From assembly GCA_949126835.1 (NCBI GenBank), contig OX421497.1, forward strand, positions 48,708,474-48,772,473: a DNA stretch of 64,000 nt, in the 5' to 3' direction. A program made the translations under genes and the position numbers. A model generated the notes under the pieces. The model saw nothing but the letters and a program-made list of their open reading frames with translations. It was not told where the DNA came from and made no database searches. This document shows, in pieces, positions 13,101-23,669 of the stretch (its first letter is position 1; every line of letters starts with the position of its first letter). The DNA is from Anisus vortex (lineage: Eukaryota; Mollusca; Gastropoda; Planorbidae).

Positions 13101-16100
13101 ACATGTAACCAACTGTTTGCTAAATTATATTTGACTGGACTCAACAGTGAACATGTAACCAACTGTTTGCTAAATTATATTTGACTGGACTCAACAATGA
13201 ACATGTAACCAACTGTTTGCTAAATTATATTTGACTGGACTCAACAGTGAACATGTAACCAACTGCTTGCTAAATTATATTTGACTGGACTCAACAGTGA
13301 ACATGTAACCAACTGTTTGCTAAATTATATTTGACTGGACTCAACAGTGAACATGTAACCAACTGCTTGCTAAATTATATTTGACTGGACTCAACAGTGA
13401 ACATGTAACCAACTGCTTGCTAAATTATATTTGACTGGACTCAACAGTGAACATGTAACCAACTGCTTGCTAAATTATATTTGACTGGACTCAACAGGGA
13501 ACATGTAACCAACTGTTTGCTAAATTATATTTGACTGGACTCAACAGTGAACATGTAACCAACTGCTTGCTAAATTATATTTGACTGGACTCAACAGTGA
13601 ACATGTAACCAACTGTTTGCTAAATTATATTTGACTGGACTCAACAGTGAACATGTAACCAACTGTTTGCTAAATTATATTTGACTGGACTCAACAGTGA
13701 ACATGTAACCAACTGTTTGCTAAATTATATTTGACTGGACTCAACAGTGAACATGTAACCAACTGCTTGCTAAATTATATTTGACTGGACTCAACAGTGA
13801 ACATGTAACCAACTGTTTGCTAAATTATATTTGACTGGACTCAACAGTGAACATGTCACCAACTGTTTGCTAAATTATATTTGACTGGACTCAACAGGGA
13901 ACATGTAACCAACTGTTTGCTAAATTATATTTGACTGGACTCAACAGTGAACATGTAACCAACTGTTTGCTAAATTATATTTGACTGGACTCAACAGTGA
14001 ACATGTAACCAACTGTTTGCTAAATTATATTTGACTGGACTCAACAGTGAACATGTAACCAACTGTTTGCTAAATTATATTTGACTGGACTCAACAGTGA
14101 ACATGTAACCAACTGTTTGCTAAATTATATTTGACTGGACTCAACAGTGAACATGTAACCAACTGTTTGCTAAATTATATTTGACTGGACTCAACAGTAA
14201 ACATGTAACCAACTGTTTGCTATTTTATATTTGACTGGACTCAACAGTAAACATGTAACCAACTGTTTGCTATTTTATATTTGACTGGACTCAACAGTGA
14301 ACATGTAACCAACTGTTTGCTAAATTATATTTGACTGGACTCAACAGTGAACATGTAACCAACTGTTTGCTAAATTATATTTGACTGGACTCAACAGTGA
14401 ACATGTAACCAACTGTTTGCTAAATTATATTTGACTGGACTCAACAGTGAACATGTAACCAACTGTTTGCTAAATTATATTTGACTGGACTCAACAGTGA
14501 ACATGTAACCAACTGTTTGCTAAATTATATTTGACTGGACTCAACAGTAAACATGTAACCAACTGTTTGCTATTTTATATTTGACTGGACTCAACAGTAA
14601 ACATGTAACCAACTGTTTGCTATTTTATATTTGACTGGACTCAACAGTAAACATGTAACCAACTGTTTGCTAAATTATATTTGACTGGACTCAACAGTGA
14701 ACATGTAACCAACTGTTTGCTAAATTATATTTGACTGGACTCAACAGGGAACATGTAACCAACTGTTTGCTAAATTATATTTGACTGGACTCAACAGTGA
14801 ACATGTAACCAACTGTTTGCTAAATTATATTTGACTGGACTCAACAGTTAACATGTAACCAACTGTTTGCTAAATTATATTTGACTGGACTCAACAGTGA
14901 ACATGTAACCAACTGTTTGCTAAATTATATTTGACTGGACTCAACAGTGAACATGTAACCAACTGTTTGCTAAATTATATTTGACTGGACTCAACAGTAA
15001 ACATGTAACCAACTGTTTGCTATTTTATATTTGACTGGACTCAACAGTAAACATGTAACCAACTGTTTGCTAAATTATATTTGACTGGACTCAACAGTGA
15101 ACATGTAACCAACTGTTTGCTAAATTATATTTGACTGGACTCAACAGGGAACATGTAACCAACTGTTTGCTAAATTATATTTGACTGGACTCAACAGGGA
15201 ACATGTAACCAACTGTTTGCTAAATTATATTTGACTGGACTCAACAGTGAACATGTAACCAACTGTTTGCTAAATTATATTTGACTGGACTCAACAGTGA
15301 ACATGTAACCAACTGTTTGCTAAATTATATTTGACTGGACTCAACAGTGAACATGTAACCAACTGTTTGCTAAATTATATTTGACTGGACTCAACAGTGA
15401 ACATGTAACCAACTGTTTGCTAAATTATATTTGACTGGACTCAACAGGGAACATGTAACCAACTGTTTGCTAAATTATATTTGACTGGACTCAACAGTGA
15501 ACATGTAACCAACTGTTTGCTATTTTAGGTTAGTAGTTGGATATGTGTTTCATCCAGATGGCTCCATGGATCCAGTCAGCAGTACAGACTTTGAGTTTTA
15601 TAACTGGGGGGATGAAGGGAAACCACCTGATAAACTGGTACTTACTTTTACTGCAGGTGTGTGTTGACTATAAAATCACTCATCTATATAATCCAACAGC
15701 TTTCAAAGTGCCTTTGTCATACAATACTTATGGTATATATTACAGACGCTCCTTCTATAAAGAAAATTATTTCTTTGTTTATAAGATCATTTAATCTTTT
15801 ACTAATAAAAACATTTTCCTAAAGATTTTCAGCTGTACTGATGATTAACTGATTTTTTTATGTGTACAGGTGAAAAGTCCTACTATATGCTGTCTGATAA
15901 AATTGAATGTCCAGTTTTTTACATGGGGAAAGAGTTTGATGCAAAAATTTTTGAAAGGTTTTGCACTTACTCTGTCAATGGCGTCAAAGGTTGGGGGATT
16001 AGTGAATGGGATTACAGGTAAGAATTTTTTTTAATCCCAGGATTAATAGTCATTTATAACATTGAATTATAATATGCAGAAAGTGTTAATAATTCTACAG

Positions 16101-16462
16101 ATATGAAGTAAATGTAACTCTGAGACTAAGAGAGTGGGCAGGTGACAACTCAAAGGGAATACAAACAATATTTTAGTCTAAAGAATTTTTTCTCTAGTTG
16201 ATTGTAAAACTACAACATCATGATTTTATCTTATATGTAACAGATACTCTTTCTATACAGAAGATTATTGCATCTAATGCTTATTTATGGTTTGAGTCAA
16301 GTATAAGAAAATGAAATGGTTAATGTTTTGGATATCATTACATCAGATCTTTCCATTGACTAAATACTAATCTCAAAAAGAAATCTTGAATTGTTTTTTT
16401 CTTCTAGAAATTCTGAAGGAAAAATTGAAAAGAAAAAATCTAAAGATTTCACCGGCATATGA
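4181..16462 (+). CDS. PEP-synthase-like N-terminal module protein, membrane-anchored (9 exons, 444 aa)
   Basis: Exons: 4181-4489, 4751-4858, 10580-10731, 11112-11324, 11435-11544, 12497-12608, 15529-15656, 15870-16017, 16408-16462. Every junction is GT-AG, phases agree and the sum is 1335 nt including TGA. Residues about 3-25 form one hydrophobic segment with a basic flank after it, so a signal anchor is likely. The remainder matches, from memory, the module preceding the PEP/pyruvate-binding domain in invertebrate 'putative phosphoenolpyruvate synthase' proteins: DAVYFNGG and VAATARR in exon 2, YSAGGL and W-FDGHLR in exon 3, PFDFDTDLHP in exon 4, THYEQFG and GVRDHSYG/NIRDW across exons 5-6, and WGISEWDYR at the end. 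This module resembles bacterial DUF7064/7065, CrtC/AttH-like folds. No phosphotransferase domain follows: the frame ends 18 codons into the last exon. The biochemical role is unknown. Introns 2 and 6 are inflated by tandem arrays. Confidence 0.85.
5219..10181. repeat. 41-bp tandem array, about 120 copies, in intron 2 of the PEP-synthase-like gene
   Basis: The period of 41 was measured between successive CTTCCCCTAT blocks. Each unit carries the inverted repeat CTACAT-ATA-ATGTAG followed by TGTTCACACCTTCCCCT. Two sequence classes occur. The outer units (about 5219-6830 and 9870-10181) read CATATAATG with CTATAGCTGAA. The inner block (about 6850-9860) reads CACATAATG with CTGTAGCTGAG, with further local blocks (CAGCTTCCC, CTGCAGCTG, CACACAATG). 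No spacers or coding content. Confidence 0.97.
10430..10505 (+). repeat. Degenerate SINE fragment
   Basis: The stretch around CTAATGGGTACTC to GGCTACACAATC resembles the body of the tRNA-derived SINE at 43076-43350 (CTGATGGGTACCTG to GGCCACACAATC). Identity is low and no tRNA head remains. It lies in intron 2, after the 41-bp array. Confidence 0.45.
12233..12354 (+). repeat. 57-bp direct duplication
   Basis: Two near-identical 57-bp copies begin TTTTTATAGATCAGTG, followed by the start of a third. They lie in intron 5 of the PEP-synthase-like gene, upstream of the exon at 12497. Confidence 0.85.
12769..15526. repeat. 50-bp tandem array, about 55 copies, ending at a splice acceptor
   Basis: The unit is TTGACTGGACTCAACAGTGA plus ACATGTAACCAACTGTTTGC plus TAAATTATAT, with an exact 50-bp period. 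Variants include GTAA, GGGA, AACTGCTTGC and a TATTTTATAT version. The last unit reads AACTGTTTGCTATTTTAG, and that AG is the acceptor of the exon at 15529. The array therefore fills almost all of intron 6. Confidence 0.97.
15737..15786 (-). repeat. LINE 3'-tail relic
   Basis: TTACAGACGCTCCTTCTA, then TAAAGAAAATTATT, is the reverse complement of the conserved 3' tail seen intact at 30889-30965. It lies in intron 7 of the PEP-synthase-like gene. Confidence 0.6.
16236..16305 (-). repeat. LINE 3'-tail relic
   Basis: A diverged reverse-complement copy of the same tail (CTTTCTATACAGAAG, ATTATTGCATC, then GGTTTGAGTCAAG). It lies in intron 8 of the PEP-synthase-like gene. Confidence 0.55.
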
Positions 16463-16839
16463 AACAAAATGTTCCAGTATCTCTGAGGCTTCAGTTTATT
16501 TGTATATATATGCAATATTTCAATATAATGTGGTTTACGTTAAATGTTTTTACTGAAATCCAATTGTTGGCAAAACATTTATTGAAAAGTAATTTTAATG
16601 TTGATATATTCATATCTCATTATCTGGCCATTCTTCTTTTGGTTTTTATAAAAGTTAAACCACTGCATTAAGTCTTAAAGTATTTTCACATGGACAAATT
16701 ATCAATGAGAAATTGAAGAATGTCCAGTCATCTACCGGTATGAAATATTCCTTCCAACTTATCTTTTCATTGATAACCCTAAAAGTTTTTACCATGTGCC
16801 AAGATCATTGCTAAAGTTACAAAACTCAGTGAGAATTTA

Positions 16840-16845
16840 AATAAA
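16840..16845 (+). terminator. Candidate polyadenylation signal of the PEP-synthase-like gene
   Basis: AATAAA lies about 378 bases after the TGA at 16460-16462. The surrounding sequence is AT-rich and no later exon was found. Confidence 0.45.
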
Positions 16846-16879
16846 TTATATTTTAAATTTACGGTTTAATTTTCATTTT

Positions 16880-16936
16880 AAATTTGTTGCCAACCAAACA
16901 ACCAACCAACCAACCAACCAAACAACCAACCAACCA
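16880..16936 (+). repeat. CCAA-type microsatellite
   Basis: Runs of CCAA interrupted by AACA. Confidence 0.8.
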
Positions 16937-18407
16937 TGTTTTTCTATTGCTTTTTTTACTTTTTGTTTTCATATTTTATAAAATCACAAAAGGATTTTTT
17001 TAGTTTAGTTCTAGCTAGTCTACGAAGTTATCTAGTCTTTGCTTGATGGATCAAATATATATTTTCTTGCTTCATCGTTATGTTTGTTTCTGCTCCTCTC
17101 TATTTTCCTGTGATACATTTTATTTAGTTGTTGGTTCACATTTAGTTATGAAATCATTTTTTCCCCACCAGAAATCTGCCAAATGCAGATTTTTTACATC
17201 TCAATATTTGTTTTCTTAGCTTGGAGATCCAACATTTTTATTGCATCTGATTCACTTTGTTATTGATTAATGCTTTTGGAGTATTGCATAACAAACACAC
17301 TTTAAACCCCACCCCACCCCCAACACAAGCTAAACTACAAGGAAAATCCATCTTTTTGGTGTCTGGAGTCTGGGTGTTGTCCACCCAACCATCTGTCTAT
17401 TCAATATCTTGTGTGTAAAATATATGTCTGCCAAGACAATGTCTATGCATGCCATGGCTGCCTGATTTATATTGAGCCCTTAGGTCTGGAAAGGGACCTT
17501 AAAAAATTTGTTGCTTTTAATCTTCCAATATTTCTGTTATAATTTGTGTGATTATTTACTGTAATTGTCATCCACATGGAAATTTAATTTTGTTTTTCAA
17601 AATTGGATTAAGCTTTTGTAATTCATCAAGGAGTATGTTGTTATTTGTCATCTACATTTTTTTCATGACATTTATCTATATATGAAAACATTTATTTTAT
17701 GCTGTTCTAAAAAGTGTTATAAATCTTTGATTTTGCCATATTGGCTTTTTTTCAAAACAATAAGAAACAATTCTTACCATATAAACTATCACTTTCTCAA
17801 TTATAAATTATTTTTTTTTACTAATCCAAACCATGATTAAAAAATACATGACCTTTTAGCCAATATACACCATTTGTTACATTGTTTAGAAGCTATATAA
17901 ATATATTGAACTGTTATGTGATGAATCGAATTTGTAATGAAATCTGTCAGGTCTTTCTTTTGTAACCATGTTCATGCACTGGACTAAAATGTTTTTACAA
18001 ATTAGTTAAATATTTCTTTACACAATAATTCTGCTTCTATTTTCTATAAATTAATAATCAACTTTATATTAGATCCATTGGAAATGGTTATGAATTCTAT
18101 GATGTCAACTTCCTGCTGACCCTACACTGAACTGTATATAATACTTTACAACAATCAATGATACATTGCTGCAGTGCTACTTGGGGAGGAGAATGTAAAA
18201 TATTGCACTGGCTCCCTTTTTTTTTAAGGAAGGCAGCCATTATAGAAACTCAATATAGAAAGGTCCTGCAAGTGGAAAAGATTTGGGAACCACTGCTTTG
18301 CTAAAAAAAATGTAAAAATTATCAGTTTAAAAAAAAAATTAAAAAAATCTTTTTGTAAAATAAAAGCTTACACAAACAAGCATAGTGTGTTTTGTTAATG
18401 TATCTTA
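16937..18407. other. Intergenic AT-rich DNA, nothing recognised
   Basis: No ORF with recognisable protein, RNA gene or clear repeat was seen. There are scattered T- and A-runs and a short C-rich stretch near 17307-17322. Confidence 0.5.
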
Positions 18408-18556
18408 TATGTTACAAAGACTCCTTCTATAAAGAAGATTATTGCGTCCTATGCTCATCCTTGGTCCGAGTCTAGTCTTGCATTTTTATTAATGTTTTAG
18501 ATGATGTTAAGTTACTGGTTTTCCTGGTTGTTCAGGCAACCCATTGTTGCATTTTC
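18408..18556 (-). repeat. 5'-truncated LINE: last ORF2 codons plus 3' tail
   Basis: On the minus strand the 18556 end aligns with the LINE piece at 30815-30965: the NGLPEQ-like coding end, the ACTAGACTCGGACC joint, then the ACGCAATAATCTTCT hairpin tail. It carries small indels relative to 30.8 kb and is non-functional. Confidence 0.75.
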
Positions 18557-18589
18557 CTGCTTTGTGGTATAGACATGTCCACATGTTTA

Positions 18590-19030
18590 ATAGCCCTATA
18601 TATTGTTCAATATGTTATATAGGCCCTCTTTAAATTGTTAAATATTTTATATAGGCCCTATATATCGTTCAATATGTTATATAGGCCCTCTTTATATTGT
18701 TCAATATTTTATATAGGCCCTATATATCGTTCAATATGTTATATAGGCCCTCTTTATATTGTTCAATATTTTATATAGGCCCTATATATCGTTCAATATG
18801 TTATATAGGCCCTCTTTATATTGTTCAATATTTTATATAGGCCCTGTATATCGTTCAATATGTTATATAGGGCCTTTTTATATTGTTCAATATTTTATAT
18901 AGGCCCTATATATCGTTCAATATGTTATATAGGCCCTCTTTATATTGTTCAATATTTCATATAGGCCCTATAGATTATATATCGTTCAATATGTTACATA
19001 GGACCTGTATATTGTTCAATATGTTAAATA
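18590..19030. repeat. 62-bp tandem array, about 7 copies
   Basis: Successive CGTTCAATATG blocks are 62 bp apart. Each 62-mer is a dimer of two related ~31-bp halves (TTCAATATGTTATATAGG and TTCAATATTTTATATAGG). AGGCCCT sits in every half. Confidence 0.9.
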
Positions 19031-19159
19031 GGCCCTATAGACTATATTGTTTTATATTTTAACAGCTCAGAAATTAATTAATAGTAGTCCTACTATGTTA
19101 AATACATGCATTAAATTAACTTATTGCACATTTTAAGTTTCTTTAACTAAGCTTATATA

Positions 19160-19670
19160 TTTAATAATAATAATAATAATATTTGTATAGCGCTACCAAC
19201 AAACATAATGTAAGCTCAGAGCGCGTTTAACATACAACTAAGAATACGGATATTACCCAAGGTCAGGTGACAGAAAAATTGATGATTAAAAAAGACAAAA
19301 CAAATAAATGTAGCATTAACCGACCCAACCCATAAATAAGACAGTAAGTTTCTAAAGCATGTTAAATGTTGAATATTGAAATAATGAGTTTTTAAGTTCT
19401 GTTTGAAAGTAACAGTAGAGCTTGTTCGCCTCAGTTGAATGGGAAGTTGATTCCACACCTTCGGACCGGATACTGAGAAGGCTCTAAGGCCAACGGTCGT
19501 CAGAGAGAAACGGGGCTCTTCCAGAAGCGATGAGTTGGCAGAACGAAGTGTTCTTTGCGGGACATAAGGTGTGATTAGTGCCTTGAGATAGGACGGAAAC
19601 TTGCTGTGAAATAAACAGGGAATTTCTAGGGCCTACAATTACAAGACAAGATTTCAAAACAAAGTTCGGG
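19160..19670. repeat. Dispersed repeat with TATAGCGCT and GAGCGCG modules
   Basis: An (AAT)n run is followed by ATTTGTATAGCGCTACCAA and AGCTCAGAGCGCGTT, a layout common in repeats of many marine invertebrates. On the minus strand a short peptide with WNQLPIQLR and TFKQNLKTHYF resembles the C-terminal end of LINE ORF2 proteins (about 19380-19458). The family is not assigned. Confidence 0.45.
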
Positions 19671-19978
19671 TCAAAGTTGTTTGAAGCAAAATTTATACAG
19701 ATAATAATATTTTGTTATTGCTGCAGACGTAACTGGGTTATCTCCCTTTACCCGTAAATACGAAATTGACGATCGTCTGCAGTAGACTTGTTGAGATTTA
19801 TCGAGTACGTGACTGAATTATCTCCCCTGTGTGAAAGATAAGTGTATGTGGCGATAAATTGTCGAACTTTGACTCTTTATTTTTCTCATATAGGCTACAA
19901 CTGAAACTACACCAACTGACAGCATATCGTAATATGAATAACTTGAATTTTACATTTGCAATAATAGGCCTAACTTAG

Positions 19979-21330
19979 AACTTAGACCTGTATTCAATTT
20001 TTATCGATCTGACCAAGGCCTTTGACTCAGTCAGCAGAGATGGCCTATGGAAAATCATGGCAAAGTTCGGCTGCCCAAGAAAGTTCATAGCTATGGTAAG
20101 GCAGTTTCATGACGGTATGCAGGCTCGTGTCCAGGACAATGGAGAGATGTCTGAACCCTTCCCAGTGACAAATGGCGTCAAGCAGGGATGCGTTCTGGCT
20201 CCAACACTGTTCAGTCTAATGTTCACAGCCATGCTCAGTGATGCATTTAGGGATGGACCTGAGGGTGTAGACATCAGGTACCGCACTGATGGCGGGCTGT
20301 TCAACCTTAGGAGACTCAAAGCAAAAACAAAGGTCAGGTCTGACACCATTCATGACTTACTATTTGCCGACGACTGCGCTCTCAATGCCGGCTCTGAAGC
20401 TGATCTGAAACACAGTGTTGAAAAATTTTACAGTGCATGCTCCAACTTTGGACTTACCATCAGCACTAAGAAGACAGAAGTCCTGTACCAACCAGCCCCC
20501 GGTAAGCCCTACGTCGAGCCAAACATCAGTATCAATGGTGAAAAAATCAACACAGTAAACCGCTTTACGTACCTTGGTAGTACACTGTCTCAGGGTGTTG
20601 TCATTGATGATGAAGTAAACCTCCGTATCTCAAAAGCCAGTGCAACCTTTGGAAGTCTGTACAAAAATGTTTGGAACAGAAGGGGCATTAGCACCCAAAC
20701 CAAAATAAAAGTCTACAGAGCAGTCGTGCTCCCTACTTTACTATATGCATGTGAGACTTGGACTGTTTATCAACGACATGCTAAGCTCCTAAATCACTTC
20801 CACACAAAAAGCCTGAGAAAAATCCTAAATATCAAATGGCAGGACAAAATTCCAGACTTTGAGGTACTCGCCAGGGCAGGACTCCCAAGCATCCACACAA
20901 GTCTGATGCAGTCTCAACTTCGCTGGGCTGGGCATGTTATACGCATGCCTGACTGCCGTCTTCCAAAGAGGCTCTTCTATGGCGAGCTAAAAAAAACGGT
21001 CAGCGAGCTCGCGGAGGTCCAAAAAAGCGATATAAAGACACCCTCAAGGCATCACTCAAAGCGTTCTCCATTAAAGAGGACTCCTGGGAGGTGACAGCCA
21101 AAGACCGTGCCTCATGGCGCTCAGCGATCCATGAAGGAGCAGCTCTTTGCGAAGAGCAAAAACAGAGAGCAGCTGAGTCCAAGAGACAAGCCAGGAAAGA
21201 TCGTGCCCTAGAGCTCATTGTCGACGCTCTGACCTTCCCCTGTACGGTTTGCAGTCGTACCTTCCGCGCAAGGATAGGCCTCATTAGCCACACGAGAACC
21301 CACCGCACAGCCACACCCCATACTTCATAG
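19979..21330 (+). pseudogene. Non-LTR retrotransposon reverse transcriptase, 5'-truncated and frameshifted
   Basis: The frame opens after a TAG at 19976 and reads FIDLTKAFDSV at once, so the element is truncated just before RT motif A. Then come NGVKQGCVLAP (motif B) and LLFADDCAL (catalytic FADD, about 20370), then YLGSTLSQ and the thumb with WAGHVIRMPD. The frame breaks at an eight-A run (20989-20996) and resumes in the next frame to 21330, ending in a C2H2 finger (CTVC-12-H-3-H). That finger at the RT C-terminus is typical of this LINE type. The catalytic core is intact, but lack of a 5' end and the frameshift make it inactive. Confidence 0.9.
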
Positions 21331-21385
21331 GACGACAAAAATGGTCATCGTCGATCACGACGGACGAACAACAACAATAGGCCTA
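21331..21385 (+). repeat. 3' UTR and (CAA)n end of the 20-kb LINE
   Basis: GGACGACAAAAATGGTCATC, then GTCGATCACGACGGACG, is followed by ACAACAACAA. This is a typical short 3' UTR and simple tail, so the element ends near 21380. Confidence 0.6.
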
Positions 21386-21469
21386 TATCAAGTAGACAAG
21401 GCAAAGACCAACGTATTAGGCCTACCTTGCTCGATAAATGGAAATTTCGCATTTTAAATCATCTACATA

Positions 21470-21514
21470 TTGCTAGTCTCTCTCTCTTTCTCTCCCCCCC
21501 CCCTCTCTCTCTCG

Positions 21515-21545
<31 letters not shown>

Positions 21546-21720
21546 GCCTATATATAAGCTATACATATCACCTGTCTATCTATCTCTCTTTATCTCTCTA
21601 TATATGCCTATCCTGTGTATTTCTATCATTTAGCTCTCTATCTATGATCTATCTATCCTAATATATCTATCATCAATCTATCTATTATCTACCTATCTAG
21701 GTCAGTCTAACTATTGATTT
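21470..21720 (+). repeat. CT / TA / ATCT simple-sequence region
   Basis: (CT)n with a C-run is followed by (TA)n and ATCT-type tetranucleotides. The ORF through this region is a low-complexity artefact. Confidence 0.9.
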
Positions 21721-21924
21721 TCATTGATTTAGTCTTTTAGTCTCTACATTTATAATCAGTTGCATTCATTTATTTACACGGCTACGCACTTTCCCTTCTG
21801 TGCCGGCTTTAAAATCATCACTGAAAAACCAAAGTGTCAGACCTTCGATGAAACTCAGTCGACTGTTTCTGACTTCCATATAGATCTTGTTATAAACTTT
21901 TAATGCACAAACTGTGATCCCAGG

Positions 21925-21995
21925 GCAGTCGTTGCGTAGGACGCAATAATCTTCTTTATAGAAGCAGCGTCGGTAATATATAGGCTACAAGATAA
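21925..21995 (+). repeat. LINE 3'-tail relic
   Basis: CGTAGGACGCAATAATCTTC, then TTTATAGAAGCAGCGTC and a final AAGATAAGATAAA. Same family as 30889-30965, with no coding part left. Confidence 0.7.
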
Positions 21996-23660
21996 GATAA
22001 ATATTTGTGGACTTTTTTCTCGTGTAACGGGCATCTCCACAATACAATAAAGAAGAAAATATTCATGTCGTTACAGAACTTTGGTCGACAAAACGGCTAG
22101 CTTCTGCTTTCCCTTGTCATCACTTGAACCAAAGTAGGGTACGAGTTTTCAAAAATCTTACACACGGAAACCAACCCCTACATCTATTATCTTATCATGA
22201 ATCATAGCTGTAGTCTAGACATAATCAGAGGCGTCGCCAGATTTTAATGGTAAGAAATCATTTTCATACATTGTCAATGCTAGTCAACTAGATCTATATT
22301 ATAGGCCCCATACCCGTTTTTTATTTAAGCGAATCAGCTATATTCCAATCAATGGGTGCACTAGTGGTGGGGATATGTTAAGCACAGTTTGGGATCATCT
22401 GGTCTGTATGATTATTGATAATAAAGCATCCATTACATTTATTACACTATGTCACGATTCACTGTGTAATGAATTCTAAAGCATCCAAACTCTGAATAAT
22501 CGAAGTTATAGCTTTCCTCTGTGGGGAATTATCGATTACTCTTAAGGCTTTGTCACTTTATGTCCATTCGCCGATCTTGCCCGCAGGCTGCTTAAACGGG
22601 AATTCCACAAACTCCAAAATAGTTTTGAACTCTGCACTCTGGATTTGCCGCCAGCGTAACTCGACATTTATTTTACACGTCTGTAACTGTAACCTTGACT
22701 GCCCGTGCTGTCGCAACCTCGTTTTGTTGTGCAAGGACTAGATCTAGATCTAGTACAGTGTTTTAAATTGGTTCTCCAAACCATGAAGTAATGCAGCAGA
22801 ACATGGTATTTTAGTTGAAAGTATATTTACAGTGATAAAAAAAAGAGTGTATTCTATAACATCTGCTACAGACAAGTGTCTTCCATCGGCTCACTATACA
22901 ACAAATACAGACAGACTACACATCATAATATATCATTTGTATTCTAGATCTACAACTGCTTCAAGAACACGACAAATGAGTTAGATATATTTCTCTAGGA
23001 CTTAATACTTTGTGTTAATGTGATCCTTTGGCTAAAGATAAATATTTGTCCTGGGCTATACGCTATACTATACAGTACTATAGGCTATCAATAAACACAG
23101 AAGAAATAAGACAACTTCAACTTAAGGTAAGTAACGCTGTAGACTGGGCCTAATATATAATTATTATTTCTTTTCAACGGGGTGTGGGTTGTATATTTAA
23201 ATTTTTACATATATATATAATAATAGGCTATATACTATATACCATATATAGATTATTATATTTGATGATTCACTCATACCCATTCAGATGACCGAGAGAA
23301 GGGAAACCACTCAATAAACTCAATACTCAATGTCAATATAGCCTGATCATTATTCAATCAATAATGAACCAATTAAAAAAATTTTTTATTAACAGAGGGT
23401 CGACCATTGCTCTAATATTTCCAATAACTACAAGTAAAACGAAGGCTACCTTATACACTCTATGAAAATACTTACATTACTATATATATAACACTAAAAA
23501 AAAAACAATAGTGAGCAAGTATTTTCTTTAAGTCTCAAAAGAAAAACAATTTTATAGAATCTAGATCTAGTGTGTTATAGTCTTAATTATGGCATGTTAT
23601 TTTTATCTAGTGTTTTGATCTTGTTAAACGAGACAAGAGCCGCGCTGCTAAGTATAGGCC
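21996..23660. other. Intergenic, nothing recognised
   Basis: No exon, RNA gene or strong repeat is seen. Several CTAGATCTAG and AGATCTAGAT palindromes occur (22740, 23560), sharing AGATCT with the array that follows. Confidence 0.45.
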
Positions 23661-23669
23661 TAACCAGGT

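Noticed and set aside
19216..19458. An 80-codon minus-strand gene
   Set aside because: The WNQLPIQLR-type peptide is the usual tail of LINE ORF2 within a dispersed repeat, and the rest is not protein-like.
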